64,000 nucleotides of DNA from Phoronis australis (lineage: Eukaryota; Phoronida; Phoronidae), in assembly GCA_002633005.1 (NCBI GenBank), contig NMRA01000186.1:527887-591886 (forward strand). The letters run 5' to 3'. The notes beneath the pieces were generated by a model. That model worked only from the letters and a program-made list of their open reading frames with translations. It was not told the DNA's origin and did no database searches. The position numbers and the translations under genes were made by a program. Positions 47,040 through 60,200 of this stretch are shown piece after piece; the first letter of the stretch is position 1, and each line of letters opens with the position of its first letter.

Positions 47040-48240
47040 TGTATATTTTCTTCTTTTTATGCCTCAGTTCCTTGACGGATTTTCATGAAATTTAATAAAT
47101 AGGTTTCAATGAAGGGTGATAACACTATCCCATTTTTAGACAGATTTAATGTATTCTATACCATCCAGTGAATATTTTTATTATCTTTGCCTTTTTTCAA
47201 ACAAACTGCTCAAAGGATCATTATAAAAATTGGCATATGAGTTACTACTGATGAGCACGGATGACGTTTTTGGTGTTTTGCCTGTGGCTCGATATACCAA
47301 GTTCCTTGATGGATATTCATGAAATTTGGTAGTGTTCCTAGCAAAGGTTGTGTACAACTGACGGTGGATTTTGGAACAATTCTGACTTCAATTGTGGATT
47401 CCCCTGTGGCAATTTTGGTTTTCTCTGTGTTTGTAGTCTTCCGAGAAGGTACAAGTTTGTCGGTACATGGCTGTCATTGAGGAAGCAGAGGGGCCTAGTA
47501 GGACGAGTGTCCGCTTCCTTTATTTAAGGTCATGGGTTTGAGTTAAATTGGGGCACACTGCCAGACCCTTGAGCCACTGGTCTCTATAATTTCCTTGAAA
47601 ATGGTCCCTGGTGATCAATGTAGGCCCTGACCTGAGCAGCCTCATTGCACATCTAATACAACATGAACCAGATGCCTCAATAATTTTCATGTACCCACTT
47701 GCACGCACACTCACACGAACACACACAAACCCACGCACGCACGCACACACTCAAACACACACATGTGGTCGCATATTGCCGTCACTTTGTCCGAGTGTTC
47801 ATTCGTTATATGGAAAAAACCTGGTCGTATTTTGATTAAATTTGGCACAAGAGTGTAGAGGATCACTAGATCAGTTCGTGCCATCTTTCAATGTGCCCTG
47901 CCCTCTGGGTTCAGGGGGTTTGGCTTTTCAGTATTTGTGCATTTCCGCATGGTATCTAGAGAACCTGTTGTTGGATTTCAATGAAACTTGGCACAGATGT
48001 ATACGCCCGCAATGTTTGATTTTCTGGTAGATTCGACCACTGCATCACATCCTAGTGGCCATTTTGTGTGGGCACGCTTCTGGATGATAGAAAACTGAGT
48101 GATTTCAATGAAAGTTGACATTGGACACTGAGGTTTGTGATGGTAATGCGTTGGCACCATTAAATTTTCGGACGGATTTACTAGTATTTCACTGTAGCAC
48201 CTCCTAGTGGCTATTTTGTTTTCGACAAGCGACAAATTGT
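47040..48240 (+). repeat. Satellite block C (CCTAGTGG family), diverged
   Basis: Looser copies of the same monomers: tttcatgaaatttggtag, cccctgtggcaattttggt, and cores at about 48050 and 48203. A (CA)-rich stretch interrupts it at 47699-47764, followed by a fresh tgtggtcgcatattgccgtc start. Confidence 0.7.
47699..47764. repeat. CA/CG-rich microsatellite
   Basis: Imperfect run of cacgcacactcacacgaaca type; degraded dinucleotide repeat. Confidence 0.85.
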
Positions 48241-48317
48241 TTTAGGGTTACTCACCGTGTGGACCAGTGACTTGCGCAATGCTGTTGGATCCATTGTTTC
48301 TACTACTAAAATTGCTT

Positions 48318-48445
48318 TGTGTGACAAACTGATAAGGTAGTGTCACCAGTCACATTCCATTTACAAGTGAACATTGTGCACTGCCAGTGGAACTTGCAGT
48401 GTCCCTCCTAACGCAGGGGCGGATCCAGAATTTTGAGTTTGGGGG
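48318..48445. repeat. Dispersed repeat, second copy of 40430 family
   Basis: Nearly identical to 40430-40585 apart from missing internal duplication; ends ggggcggatccagaatttt. Confidence 0.85.
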
Positions 48446-48766
48446 GCCAGGGCCCATCAGGCATTCGCACCCCCAAAATGCCAAATGAAATATGGTAGAA
48501 TTTTTGGGGGGCCATGGCCCCCTTGGCTCCCTTATAAATGCATCACTGTAACGGACAGTATATTGAGAACTATTTTTGTAGCCCACCATTCGCGAGAGCA
48601 ATGTACCACATTGCTACCAATTCCTGTCCACACCAAAGTGGTTATACTTTTAAAAAACATTATATAAATGTTTTGATGTTTAACTGTATGTAATTGTACC
48701 CTGTTTAAACCAAAGTGGTTTTAATTCATAAAACAGATTTAGCAGCATTTATAACCCTCTCATAGG

Positions 48767-48910
48767 CATGGGCGGCGCAGCACTGAAAAAAGTGGGGGGC
48801 TAAAGCCCCCTCAGCCGTCCTGTGGTGCACTGCCTATAGACCACGTGCGGCGTAGCACTGAAAAAGTGGGATGCTATAGCCCCCCAGCCCCCTATGGTTT
48901 GCCGCCCATG
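48767..48910. mobile_element. Small fold-back element, catGGGCGGCG ends
   Basis: Left catgggcggcgcagcactga and right ccgcccatg are inverted; gcactgaaaaa-gtggg occurs twice in direct order. Related to 31595-31728. Confidence 0.6.
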
Positions 48911-48919
48911 TTAGGGTGG

Positions 48920-51117
48920 TTTAGCAAGACTGGTTGTAACCATTGTAACTGTGTGTACTGGCATGGTAGTTGCAAAAGTTACAATTTCGTAAGTGGCGCT
49001 ACTGTTAACTCTCATTGGAAATATTGCATATACTGATTCACTTACTGGAATTGAAATATATAAAACTGACTACTTGGACTAACCACATACTATGGTTACA
49101 ACAGTTATGAGGACTTTTCATTCTGACATTCGGTCTGAGCGGAGTGTCGACATAAACTGTGAAGTTTAATTAATTAAACCATTCGTACCAGCTTCAGTAG
49201 TTAACGGACATCAAAGTAAATGGTAGGTGGCGCTGTTGTCATCGAAGTAATTGCAAGGTTGTGCTGCATGCTAAATTTTTTTAATGTGACAATTGGGAAC
49301 ATTTACATGTGCTAATTGGCTTAAAACTTATTTTTAATTTGATCAACTATTAGTGACGATTCTACCCTTTAATTGTTGTCGATAATAGTTGCACCTAGTG
49401 ATCATGGAAATAAAGTTTGCTTTACAGGGATCTGGAATGTCCCTTGGCATCATAGCACCTCTTTCTGTCACTGCAGGAGTCGATATTAATATTTAAAAGG
49501 CCCAGGCTTGAATCCACCGTTGTGACCTCAATGATCTGTTTAGCTGGATGGAAAATCAGGCGTTGAAATGTTTCCTACATTTTGTGGAGCTGAGTAACCT
49601 TGATAATGTTGCGACTTAAAAGTTTTGTGGAGAGATCGAGAAGGTATATGGCCATGATGGAACAGGCTTTGCTCTTGTCGTCAACCTTCCTTGTACCATG
49701 TGCATTACGTCTTGTTCAATTTTGGACTGTCGTTTTTCTAGACATGGACTAATTTCATTCAGGTTGATATGAACAGCCTAAAATTTTGTGCAAATCTTTA
49801 TTGACACTAGCTTGTTAACCCTTTGCAGGTGTCAACTGTGCTGATGATTTTAATACTGACGCATTTCATGGCCTGCAGATAACACATGCAAGAAGATCCC
49901 TCTCAAGGCCATTACAGAGATTAGATTGGATTTTAGTACTGTTTTCATTTCCTTGTGAATTCATGAGGAAACTAAATCTATCTTGATCATGTGCCAACAT
50001 GTCACAGTCACCATGTGTGTGCATGTGTTTAAGTGCGAGTTATATATATATATATAACTTTTGGCATTTGACATGGGATGCATCAGTTTTTGATGCTTGG
50101 AGGTAGATATTTCAATGTTCACACAAGAGGTAAGATGTGATGTACAGTATATTTGCATATTTTGTGTGTTACTGTTTATATTTCTTGCAATTGGAATGTC
50201 CATGTGTAATATTTGTAATATTCTACATCTTCGTCTAATTCTTTGTAAAGGTTGATAATTTTTTGATAATAATTAACATTAATGGTCTTTTACTGTGTGT
50301 CTGATTAGTAAGTTGTTCAAGTCCAATGTTAGTTTGTTTGACACAATGCAGGTTTATTGCCACTTTAAAGTTAAAACATGTTATTGATTTCGGTATTGTT
50401 TAAAATGGGTAATTTGTTACTATTGCCTCACTTCAATTTGAAAAAAGACTCTTGTTAATGTGATGGGTATGAATTACGATACGTACAAAATATGGCTGCC
50501 AGGGAAATTTTATTTTGCCAGAATTTTCATCATAAAACAAACTTTTGTGAATTATGGCGCAAATTCAGTTATATGTTAATGTTATAAAACAAAATTTCAC
50601 TATTTGCAAAATGATTCGTTAGCTCACAAATAGATGACAAGTGAAATTCTATTTTGCCAAATTTCTCTACAAAAATAAAGATTAGCTTGATTTGCACTGG
50701 GTAGATGTCATAAAACTATGCGTTTGGTAAAGTTTCCAGCACTTAGCATGGTAATGAGCCTTAGAAAAATAGGAAAATGCCAGTTTTGTTATGCGGCTGC
50801 TTTTGCGGGAATTAGTAGAGAATTGAAGTCAGTCTCTTGAAAGTAGAAAAAGCAAAATTAGTGTGCAAAATCATTGTTTTCCAATGTGACCACTCTATTT
50901 TTTCCCTTAACTTTGTCACATCTGCAGATTAGACTAGATGCATGGTTGAATGTTTACACACGGTATTGTCTGTGTTAACGAATTTGCATGCTCGGCTGAA
51001 CACGCATCACCTATTTTTTCAAAACTTATACTTTCAATGCCCATATTTGGGTAGTCACTCAGTTCAATGATAAACACAGCATGTTGTAACCTGGTTTTAT
51101 GTCTTAACGTTTTCCAG
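48920..51117. other. Noncoding stretch before ankyrin/kinase gene
   Basis: No exon recognised; a (TA)n run at 50041-50056. The sequence tttccag ends at 51117, so the start codon exon may begin at 51118 after an untranslated first exon further left. Confidence 0.4.
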
Positions 51118-51165
51118 ATTGGCAGATTGATGAGCAGGCGATATGAGAAGGTATGAAGCTGCAAG

Positions 51166-51251
51166 ATGGCCGACGTTCTAAACCACTGCGCCAAGTATGG
51201 TTATTTGCAGCAAGTCAAAGAGTTGGTAGAGGCTGGAGCTGATGTCAACAA
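51166..51251 (+). CDS. Ankyrin/kinase-like gene, exon 1 (start codon)
   Basis: ATG at 51166 in gcaagATGGcc context; donor AA|GTTAGT. Codes MADVLNHCAKYGYLQQVKEL and the rest of an N-capping ankyrin repeat ending ADVNK. Translation past the donor soon loses the repeat pattern, supporting the splice. Confidence 0.82.
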
Positions 51252-54200
51252 GTTAGTGGAACATTCCTTCTCCTACCTTTGTATGCCAGCACTAAGGTAT
51301 ATTATAGTACCGGTGTCTGGCCAGAGTTATCTCCACATGTTACCACATACTATGTGTTTCAGTGGAAAATGCACGCATTATGTTGGAATCTTGTCGTCAA
51401 GTAAATGTCAAATGACCCGGATTTGATACCTGGGTTTCATTTCTGCTGCTTCCCTTAAACTCTTAAATTTGAAATTTTCAAAATTGGTTGAAGACAATTC
51501 TTTACCAAGATATTTTTCAGCGACTCACAAAATGTCAATTTTCACGACATGTTGTTTGGCAGCAATTGATGAGGTGATTCGTGGTCTAGCCAGTGTCGCC
51601 ACCTAGTGACTGTTATCCTGTGTTCGCTATTTATAAGTTTTGACTCGTTCACACTGTGTGGATTGATCCGTGTCAGCTCCTGTTTACATGACATTCTCAG
51701 AAATTGTGACAGGAAATCACTTTATGTGCTCGCTCAATGTACATTGAATGCCTGTATGCATGTACTGTGCAAGGACATTTGAGAGGCCTGCCTGTTTCCT
51801 CTTTGCACTATTTCCCCCTTGCCATTGGAACATGGTGATGGGAGCTTAATTCGCCCTAATGAAAAACATTTTGTCAAATTCCCTTTAGCACATGTGGTTG
51901 TGTAAGTTTTTCATGGAAAGTTGAAATGAGACCATTAAAGGACAATGAACCTACAGGTTAGATCAGTTGCTAAGTCATGGTATGTCAGATAAATTCATAT
52001 TGATTGGAAACACCTAATGGTTTTGTAATGAGGAAACCCTGCAATTTTCAGCTTTCACAGTGAGATAACAATCACAGTGGGTATACCATTTCTGCTATTG
52101 AGGTGCAATTTAAATTTTTATGTGCCTGCTCCCACATATTTATATTATGTCATCTCTGTCCGGCCGTCCGTCCGTCTTCCAACGTCAGCTGCTGTATCTC
52201 CAAAACCCCCGTGATGTATGTTCATAAAATTTTGCAGATATGTTCCTTACACAGATGGGACCGCAGGAGTGACTACTGATGTACGTTTTAGTGGCCATTT
52301 AATTTTTTATGTTTGCCTCTGTATCTTCGGTGTTCTGGATATATATTACGCCACCTAGTGGCCATTTTTACTGTTTTCGGGTATGCATGACGGTGACATC
52401 CCGTTGCTCCCAACTTGTTCGATTCTATAGCCCAACAACAATTAAGTTGGGAAGTTTACCCCTGGAGCCAATATCTTACACGACTGATTAACTCCGTTCG
52501 GGCATTTATGGTTTGAGATAATGCGCTCTTTTGTTCGATAATTGCTCTAATCTCCGATCAGATCATATCTAGACTGACTGGGCTGGGCTGATAAAAATGA
52601 AAGTTAAGTTATAACATATTTGAGCTTAAACCAATAGAATTTCTGAAGTCCTTGTCAAATGCTGATCATGTTCCGTTTTTGAATCACCAAAATCACCCAA
52701 CTACAACAGAAATAAGACAATCTATTCTGTTCAAACGGATGCGCTGGGTTTGACTGTGTTCATATGTGTTCGGTAATAGCAACTACCATACCTTTCCTTT
52801 GAAGCCTGGGAGATAATTGGCCTGCTTGTTATCATACGGGACAAGAGACTGAGCTGGGTAGTTAACAAAAGAGCCAAATGTTATCGCACGTTCAGCACCC
52901 CTCACGTCTGGAAAAGTTACTGAACGACAGAACGCTGTAATGTTTTTTGCCATCTGCTCCCTCTATAGGCCAAACCACTCTGAGGATGATAATGAAAATT
53001 GACATATGCTTTCCTACTTGGAAGAGGACAGCTGATGATGATTTTCGGTCGGCTCTGATTACAGTTCCTCCTCCTAGTGGCAGTTTTATTTTTTGAATCC
53101 ATTGCTGTTTCTCCTGAACCCTCTGCAGGATCTTTGTTAAATTTGGTAAGTGCATGTATATGAAGGAGACAACAAGTGACAACGACATTCAGACGTATCT
53201 AGCTACTGCTGCGTCCCCTAGTGGCAATTTTATTTAATACCGTTTTCATCTGTATCTTTGGAGTTCCTGGACTGATTTTCATGAAATTTGGCAAATAGAT
53301 TTCAGTTCAAGAGGCAATGACATATTTTTGTGGTCAGATGGATTTGTTGTAGTGTATGCCACCTAGTGGCGGTTTTTTGTTATTTTTGAGTCTGTGCTTG
53401 GCATTCGTTTCTCTGTTGGTCAAATTACTCTTTAGATCTTTATGAAAATTGTTATAATACGCTTTTACTTGGGAGATGATGGTTGACAACCATTTTTGGA
53501 CATTGCTGATCACTGTGGTGCTTCCTAGTGGCAGTTTTGTTCTCTATGCATCCGTGGCTATATCTTCTAAACCCTGTGCAAGATCTTTGTTAAATTTGGC
53601 AAGTGTATTTATATGAAGGTGACAACAGATGATGATGAGGTGCACATAGATCCAACTTGCGTAGTGCTCCGTTTTCCACTGTAGTTTTGGAGTTCCTTGA
53701 TGGATTTTTGTGAAATTTGACAATAATGTTTCTATTTCTTTTTGTTTTCAGATGGATTTGAAATAGTGTACGCCTCTTAGTAGCTGTTTTTATTATGTTT
53801 CAGTCTGTTTTTGGCGTCCATCGGCCATTAACCAGCACGTAAGAATAATTATGAAAATTGGTGAATGTTTTCCTATTGGGAAGAGCAGTTGGTTGACAAT
53901 TTTTGGACAGTTTGACTACTGTGGTGCCGCCAAGTGGCAGTTTGATTTTTATGCATCTGCAGCTGTATCTTCCTGTTAGGTCTTTGTGTAATTTGGCAAG
54001 TGTATTTCTGTGAACGCGACAGCAGATGATGACGTTTGGATGTATCTGCCTACCAGAGTGTGCCCCCCAGAGCCAGTTTTAATTTATTCGGGCTTGGCAG
54101 GTGTGTTCCTATTGGGGAGAGCATTGCTGACATGCAGCGCACCACCTAGAACCTAGTTTAAGTTTACTAGCATTGCTCTAGTTTAGTGGGAATGTTTAAA

Positions 54201-57200
54201 AAAATAATCATCCCTTGTGTCTGTGCTATATGTGATGCACACGGTGGGCGCATGTCATCGCTCCATGTTGCTGTTGTAGACTTAATTTCAAAATTGTCCT
54301 CTTAGCCTGTGATTTCTCTTTTACCTGTCTGTTGAAATCGCAGTTATCGTTTTGATACAATCTCAAGTCCTTTACCCTATAGCCCATTACTCAGCACACT
54401 TGAATGCTACCTGACTGAAAATTTACCCCTGGCCCAAATTGGCCAATTGTTACACCACTACACATAGAACCTTGGTCAGTGTGAACAATAAACCAGGTGG
54501 TCCTATTAGTTGTGATTCAGGGACACACTGAAAACTTATAAGAACAAAGCATCATTTAGCTGTACACAAACAAGTCTAGATGTTGTAGAACAAGACACCC
54601 ACATTTTTACTGTGTGTAAATTGCATGGAGAGTATTGACCAAATATGGCATGTGAATCACTGCAAACCTTAGAACCTGAGTGTTTAGTTGCATTCATAAT
54701 TTCATAGTCACTTGGGTTGTGTATTGATTGATGTGCGGACAATTAAGTTCTTGTCAGGTTTTTATATTTAATAAGTTAATGATAACTTTATTTGTTTTGA
54801 TGTGGAAGTGAAAATATGATAATTTGTATTTGCCTAATCTGAAAAGCCAAGTACTAAAACAATGGCGTTGTTCTCATACCTCAGTTGAACTAGACTAAAA
54901 GAAACCAGAAAGATTAAGAAAAATGGATCATTTGGAAATGTCAAAGAATGTTTTGAGTTGTGTCTAACAGGCTAGCTGTATTATGAAATTTGCACATTTT
55001 AAAAAGGTGCGTATGCTTTTCTACCTCCATTAGAGAAAAAGGTTGTAGATGGGGAATAGAAGTTGAGTCAAGCGAAAATTGGGTCAAGCGAAAGATGCCA
55101 TTGTGTTCACACAATGCTTAAGAGTTGTTTCCTGTTCACTCTTAACTGCACTGATAATTGAAAAGTATTATAAATGTACAAAAACACATGTAAATAACAA
55201 TCAATTTAAGATGAGCACAACTATGTAACGGATAGCTGCCTTAACTGCCCACATCCAAAGTACTGAAGTAAAAAATTCTATACAGACATGAGTGTGACTT
55301 ATGAACGTACCCAGCACTAGTCTGTCACATCCACCAACAGGCAGCGCTAGTTTGTCATATGTCCACCAATACGCATGTTTCTTGTACAAACGTGTGATAT
55401 ATCTTCACTTCTCTGATGTCCACTGGGAAAGTGAAAAGAGACACAGCTTGGTCAAATACTAATTTGTCAGAACCGCCCTGCCATTTCTTATTGTACCATG
55501 TAAAGCATAGGAAAACGAGCAGCAATATCTGACTATTTTCATACTAAATGCAATAGAGGATGTCTCAAGTGCTGTGATTGGTTGTCCCGGTTTTAAGTAG
55601 TATGTGTCGACCAATAAGTGCTCGAAACTCAAGATCAGCTAATTAACATATTGTCGTGATAGTGGATGTTTTAATTTGACAGTTGATCGACTGGTGGGGT
55701 TGTTTTTTCGTGTTTTTGATATGAAATTGGTGACGTTTCCTTGTTGATAGTGACAGTGAAATGTTGCTGATGACATGGGCAGTACAGACACTGAGACGTG
55801 TAGGGATCAGAAAAACCTTTAGCAGGAACTGGAAATTCAAAAGATGGCATTACCAGTGTCATATGGGTCCTACCCATAGTAATGCCTGCTAGTATTTCTG
55901 CTTCCAATGTATTCATATTTCTTCATTAACACTGCCTACCATAAAAAATCTCCAGTTTGGAAGTCTGTAAAATTTGGTAACAATGAAATTCCGTCAAAAA
56001 TTGAATTTACTCTATTCTTAAAACTGGAACAAGGGCCATATTGGGGTTCATCATATTTCTCAAATATCAGACATTGCGTTTTGTTCACAAAAGAATCTCG
56101 GCCTTAAGACTTGGCAGTTCATAAAATTTTCTACACTAGTTTCACGCTTCATCATAGAGTGATCTACGCCAGAATGAACGTGTCATCATAATTCTTAAAT
56201 TTGGATGACCAATACTGCTTATTTCTATAATTTCATATAAGCTCTGCCTTTGCAACAAAATATAATTTTCCATTTTTCTAAGCCGGATACTTTTTACCAT
56301 TCAATAGTGTTAAATATTGAGTCTTCTTTAAATGTTCCAGTAATCATGATGTTCTAGACAGTAATGATATGCCCCTAAAATGGCATGAAAAAGTTCTTAT
56401 AGTTTCGATCTTAGGGAAAATGATAATTTGGTGCATGCCCGTTTTTAAGTCATAACTTAATATGTTTCTTCATTGATAGAGCTTGTGACTGATTGGCCAT
56501 ACCACATCCTGCTATGGGAAATAAATATCCTGTGTATTGACAACACCTGTGTGTGTGTTATAATTTTTGTCCAGACAGACAGTGCGATTTTTCCTTCAAT
56601 CTCACAAAGCAATGCTCAGTACAGTTAACTGGAAAGTCCTTAGTACTCAGTCAACTTGTATTGGCACTAATCCAAAATAAAGACATCTGGATGACATGAC
56701 AGTGACGTGATTATGTGTTCTTTTTGATTGCTTGTATTGAAAGTATTGCGGTATATGATTCTAGTTGCCTAAAGGAGTTAAGTCAGAAAAAGCATTTTCT
56801 AGTGATACAGCCCATTTTACTGTGTTTATCTCATTCAGTAAATTCTGTACTCTAACTTCCAGCTCATCCTAGTTTGTGCATGGCATAAGGAAGAAAAGGG
56901 ATTATTTGTCTAATGTAGGCTAACAAAACAAACAACAAGACAAATGTTCTCCAGATGCATTCTAGCTGGTCCTAATAGGTGTTTAAAATATTTCTTCAAC
57001 TTTTAATTTGAAAAAGTAGTACCAAGGACATCCCAAGGAGGTAATAAGATTACGTAACAAAATGAGGGTTCTTGCACAAACCACACTTACATAGCTTGCA
57101 ATTTAAAGAACATGAACGCCTATTTAGAAAATTGCATGTTGCTGAATACTAGACATCCCATACAGAGTACATATCCATGCAAGTTTGTGAATTGTTGCTA

Positions 57201-60200
57201 AATGATACAATTGTGTCGAGTCTATACCAGTTGGTTTGCAAGTAGCCTAGATGTTATTTGCAAGGCCATCACTACTGTTCAAAGTAGTGTAAAAGTGGCT
57301 CATTGAGACTGATCAAGATGAGTTAGTGGTGAACTCTTCTTCAAACAAATGTTTATATAGACAGTAAGCCTCTCTCAGAATTAGTCATTGGCGCCTGGCC
57401 AAGTTCAATGACTCAAAACTGTGAAGTCTAGTTTCTGACCTTCAGAACATCTGACAAGGAAATAACTCCAAGGAAATAGTTCTTTTTAACAATGGTTCCT
57501 TTGTTGGGCAAAACCTGACATGATAATGTTCTATTCTGGTTGGCAGTGTCTGGAAACATTTTTGTTGCACAACAAATTTCCCACTGTTGTTTTTAGATTA
57601 AGTGCTGCTGAGACATTACAAAAATGTCTCGCAAAAAGGTGAACGTCTGGCATATAAAACTTTCCAAAATGTAATATTTGTGTCAATTTGAAGGGACTCA
57701 TTCAGTGCATTTTTAATCTCACACGTTTTTGTCTTGATAGGCAATCATTGTCTGCCTCCCATCTTAATGAGTTCTTTCAAGACTGCTTCCCATAGGAAAA
57801 ATCGAGACTTGGAATCTGATACATAGGAGTCTCCTTCTGGAGAATCATTTTTTTAAATTGGGCTTTGAGTCTCCGCTACTCAACTGGTTATCAAAAGTAG
57901 TTGTATTCGCACATATTACCTGCAGTGTTTTCTCCATTTTCTCTCATTTGCATTAAAAAAATTCAGGTCCAGGTGCAGTGTGGCAGTCAAATGAATTTTA
58001 TGTCACGGTTGCAAAGAAAAATTATTTTTAAGAAACTTTTAGTCGCCATTATTATTTGTGCGATATAGGTGTTCCCCAAACAATACATTTGTGTGCATTA
58101 AGTAGTTGGAAATTGACAGTTTGCTCTTCCTATTTGCAGGAAATCTGGGGAGGAGCGTGGTAGTGCATTGTATTTTGCTGCATGCTACGGTCATGTTGAA
58201 ATCTGTCAGTTACTTCTGGACAACGGTGCTGATGTGAACAGTCCAGTGAAATGGGGGTCAACAGCACTACACGCTGTCTGCGACCGAGGTCATGGACAAG
58301 TGCTCAACTTGTTACTATCAAGGTAAGTTACCATGAAAATAATTCCTTCATTGACATCCTATTTTTGTTGACTTTTTTGTGAATTATAAACAGTGTACAT
58401 TTCTTAAAATGTCCCTGTGTATCACTTTTGGTCAGTTCTGATTCTTGACAATTGATCATTATCAGTTATGGGACCTATAATCATTGACAATTGATCACCT
58501 ATAATCATTGACAATATTTTAATGTTTCCTCAGTCCACTTGTGAATACTCATTGATATGCTGAAGTTTCCTCAAATTCGAATAGAAACACTTGCCAAAAT
58601 TGTTATTTCCATTTTATGAAAATTTGCATCTGCTTTGTTAAAAATGATCAGAATTTCATCACATGTTTGAAGAATTCAGCTGCACAATGTAATAAAGTAT
58701 AATTATTTTAGTCTTCTGTCGTGTTGCGTTCAAAAATGAAGTAACTTTACCGTGCTTTGTGGCACTCATTCGACCCATTTCATGGCATTTTGAACTTTGT
58801 CAATAATTAATGTACACTTCCAGATTTTGCTAAGAGGCCTGCTTATCAAGAACTCTGATCTAATGACTTATTTTGTGGAGTAGAGCCATTGGCTAAAAAT
58901 AACTGGCTATCTTGAATGGATATATTTTGATTTTTTGAGCTTTTTGGCTTCCGAACTTCTTAAGATTTGCCAAATTAGAAGCGATAGGTTTGTACTGCCA
59001 TTGATGAATGGTTTTAGTAACTGTGAGCCATGATGGTAAATAATTGGGCTGTGAGTCGTAATGCCAGACAAAAATTCACGGGAATGCTTAACAATGTGTG
59101 GACCAACATCGCTGTCATCTGCAGTTGAAACCAAACAGGTTTTTGTGACACGTGCACTTGAATTATTAACAATCGCCCATGCTCGGGGCCTGCAGTCTAT
59201 TATTTGTTCTCGAAAACAAAGTCATTTTTTCATGTTGTTCATGGTACTCTAGTACAAAATCAAGATAAGTGTTTATGTTGGTGTGCTTGAGTATTGTATG
59301 GAAAAGCTGATGAATGCCCAGTCCACTTGATGACCTCTTGAGTTGAGCTACTAATTTGAAAGTCAGAGTACAATGCTACTGCCGTCAAGTACAAGGCAGG
59401 GTTAGACAGTGATGAGCCTAAACCACCGTTTACTCGAGCACATAACAATAGGCTCTTATCTTGAGTTTGCGCAAAAGTAGAAAGGAAATCATGAAACATA
59501 ATTTCGAGTTTTGTTTTGAGTGTAAAAATTACACTACTCCAGGTCTAGGTTTGTGATTAACATTATGCTGTTGTTTTGTACTTTCTGGTTTTCAAATGAT
59601 CTTATTTTTCTCTGCCTGGTCTTCCTGTGCACTTCTCCGAGTTCTTGTTCACCCAATCATTTCCGACACATGCACACATCCGCTCGTGCTATTGCGCTGA
59701 AACCCCTGTGCTCAACAAATTGAGTTTTTTCAATTCAGCAACCCTGATGTGAACTACCAAAACAATAACGGAGACACATGTCTTCATGTGGCGGCCTATC
59801 GTGGTTACCTGGAGCTTACTCGTAAACTAGTTGAGGCTGGTGCAGAGGTTAGACTGCGCAACAGGAAAGGCAAGACTGCCCAGGAAGAGGCTGATGCCAG
59901 AGGTCACTTGCAGGTTGCAAAATACTTAGCAGAAGTTGCTCTCAGTGAGTATACCTAGGTTTAATGTTGGTTTTATCTGAATCTTCTTCATGCATTTCAT
60001 TTCGATTTGCTGTCTAAAAAACAAAACTAAAGCAAGGTCAGTATCGTTACTAAATCTTGAAATTTCCTTACCGTAAAATCTTACAAATCCCAGCAAAAGT
60101 AGTTGCCGAAATTGCCTTTTTTTAACTTTTCATGGTCTTGTAACATTGCTGTAAACACCCAGAATTTTTCAAAATCTTGTCTGTTAGTAGCTATGGTACA

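Larger units (their letters stand above)
51252..58139 (+). other. First intron of ankyrin/kinase-like gene
   Basis: 6888 bases; holds satellite block D and N1 copy 3. From 54200 to 58139 I see only AT-rich unique-looking sequence with short shadow ORFs. Confidence 0.7.
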
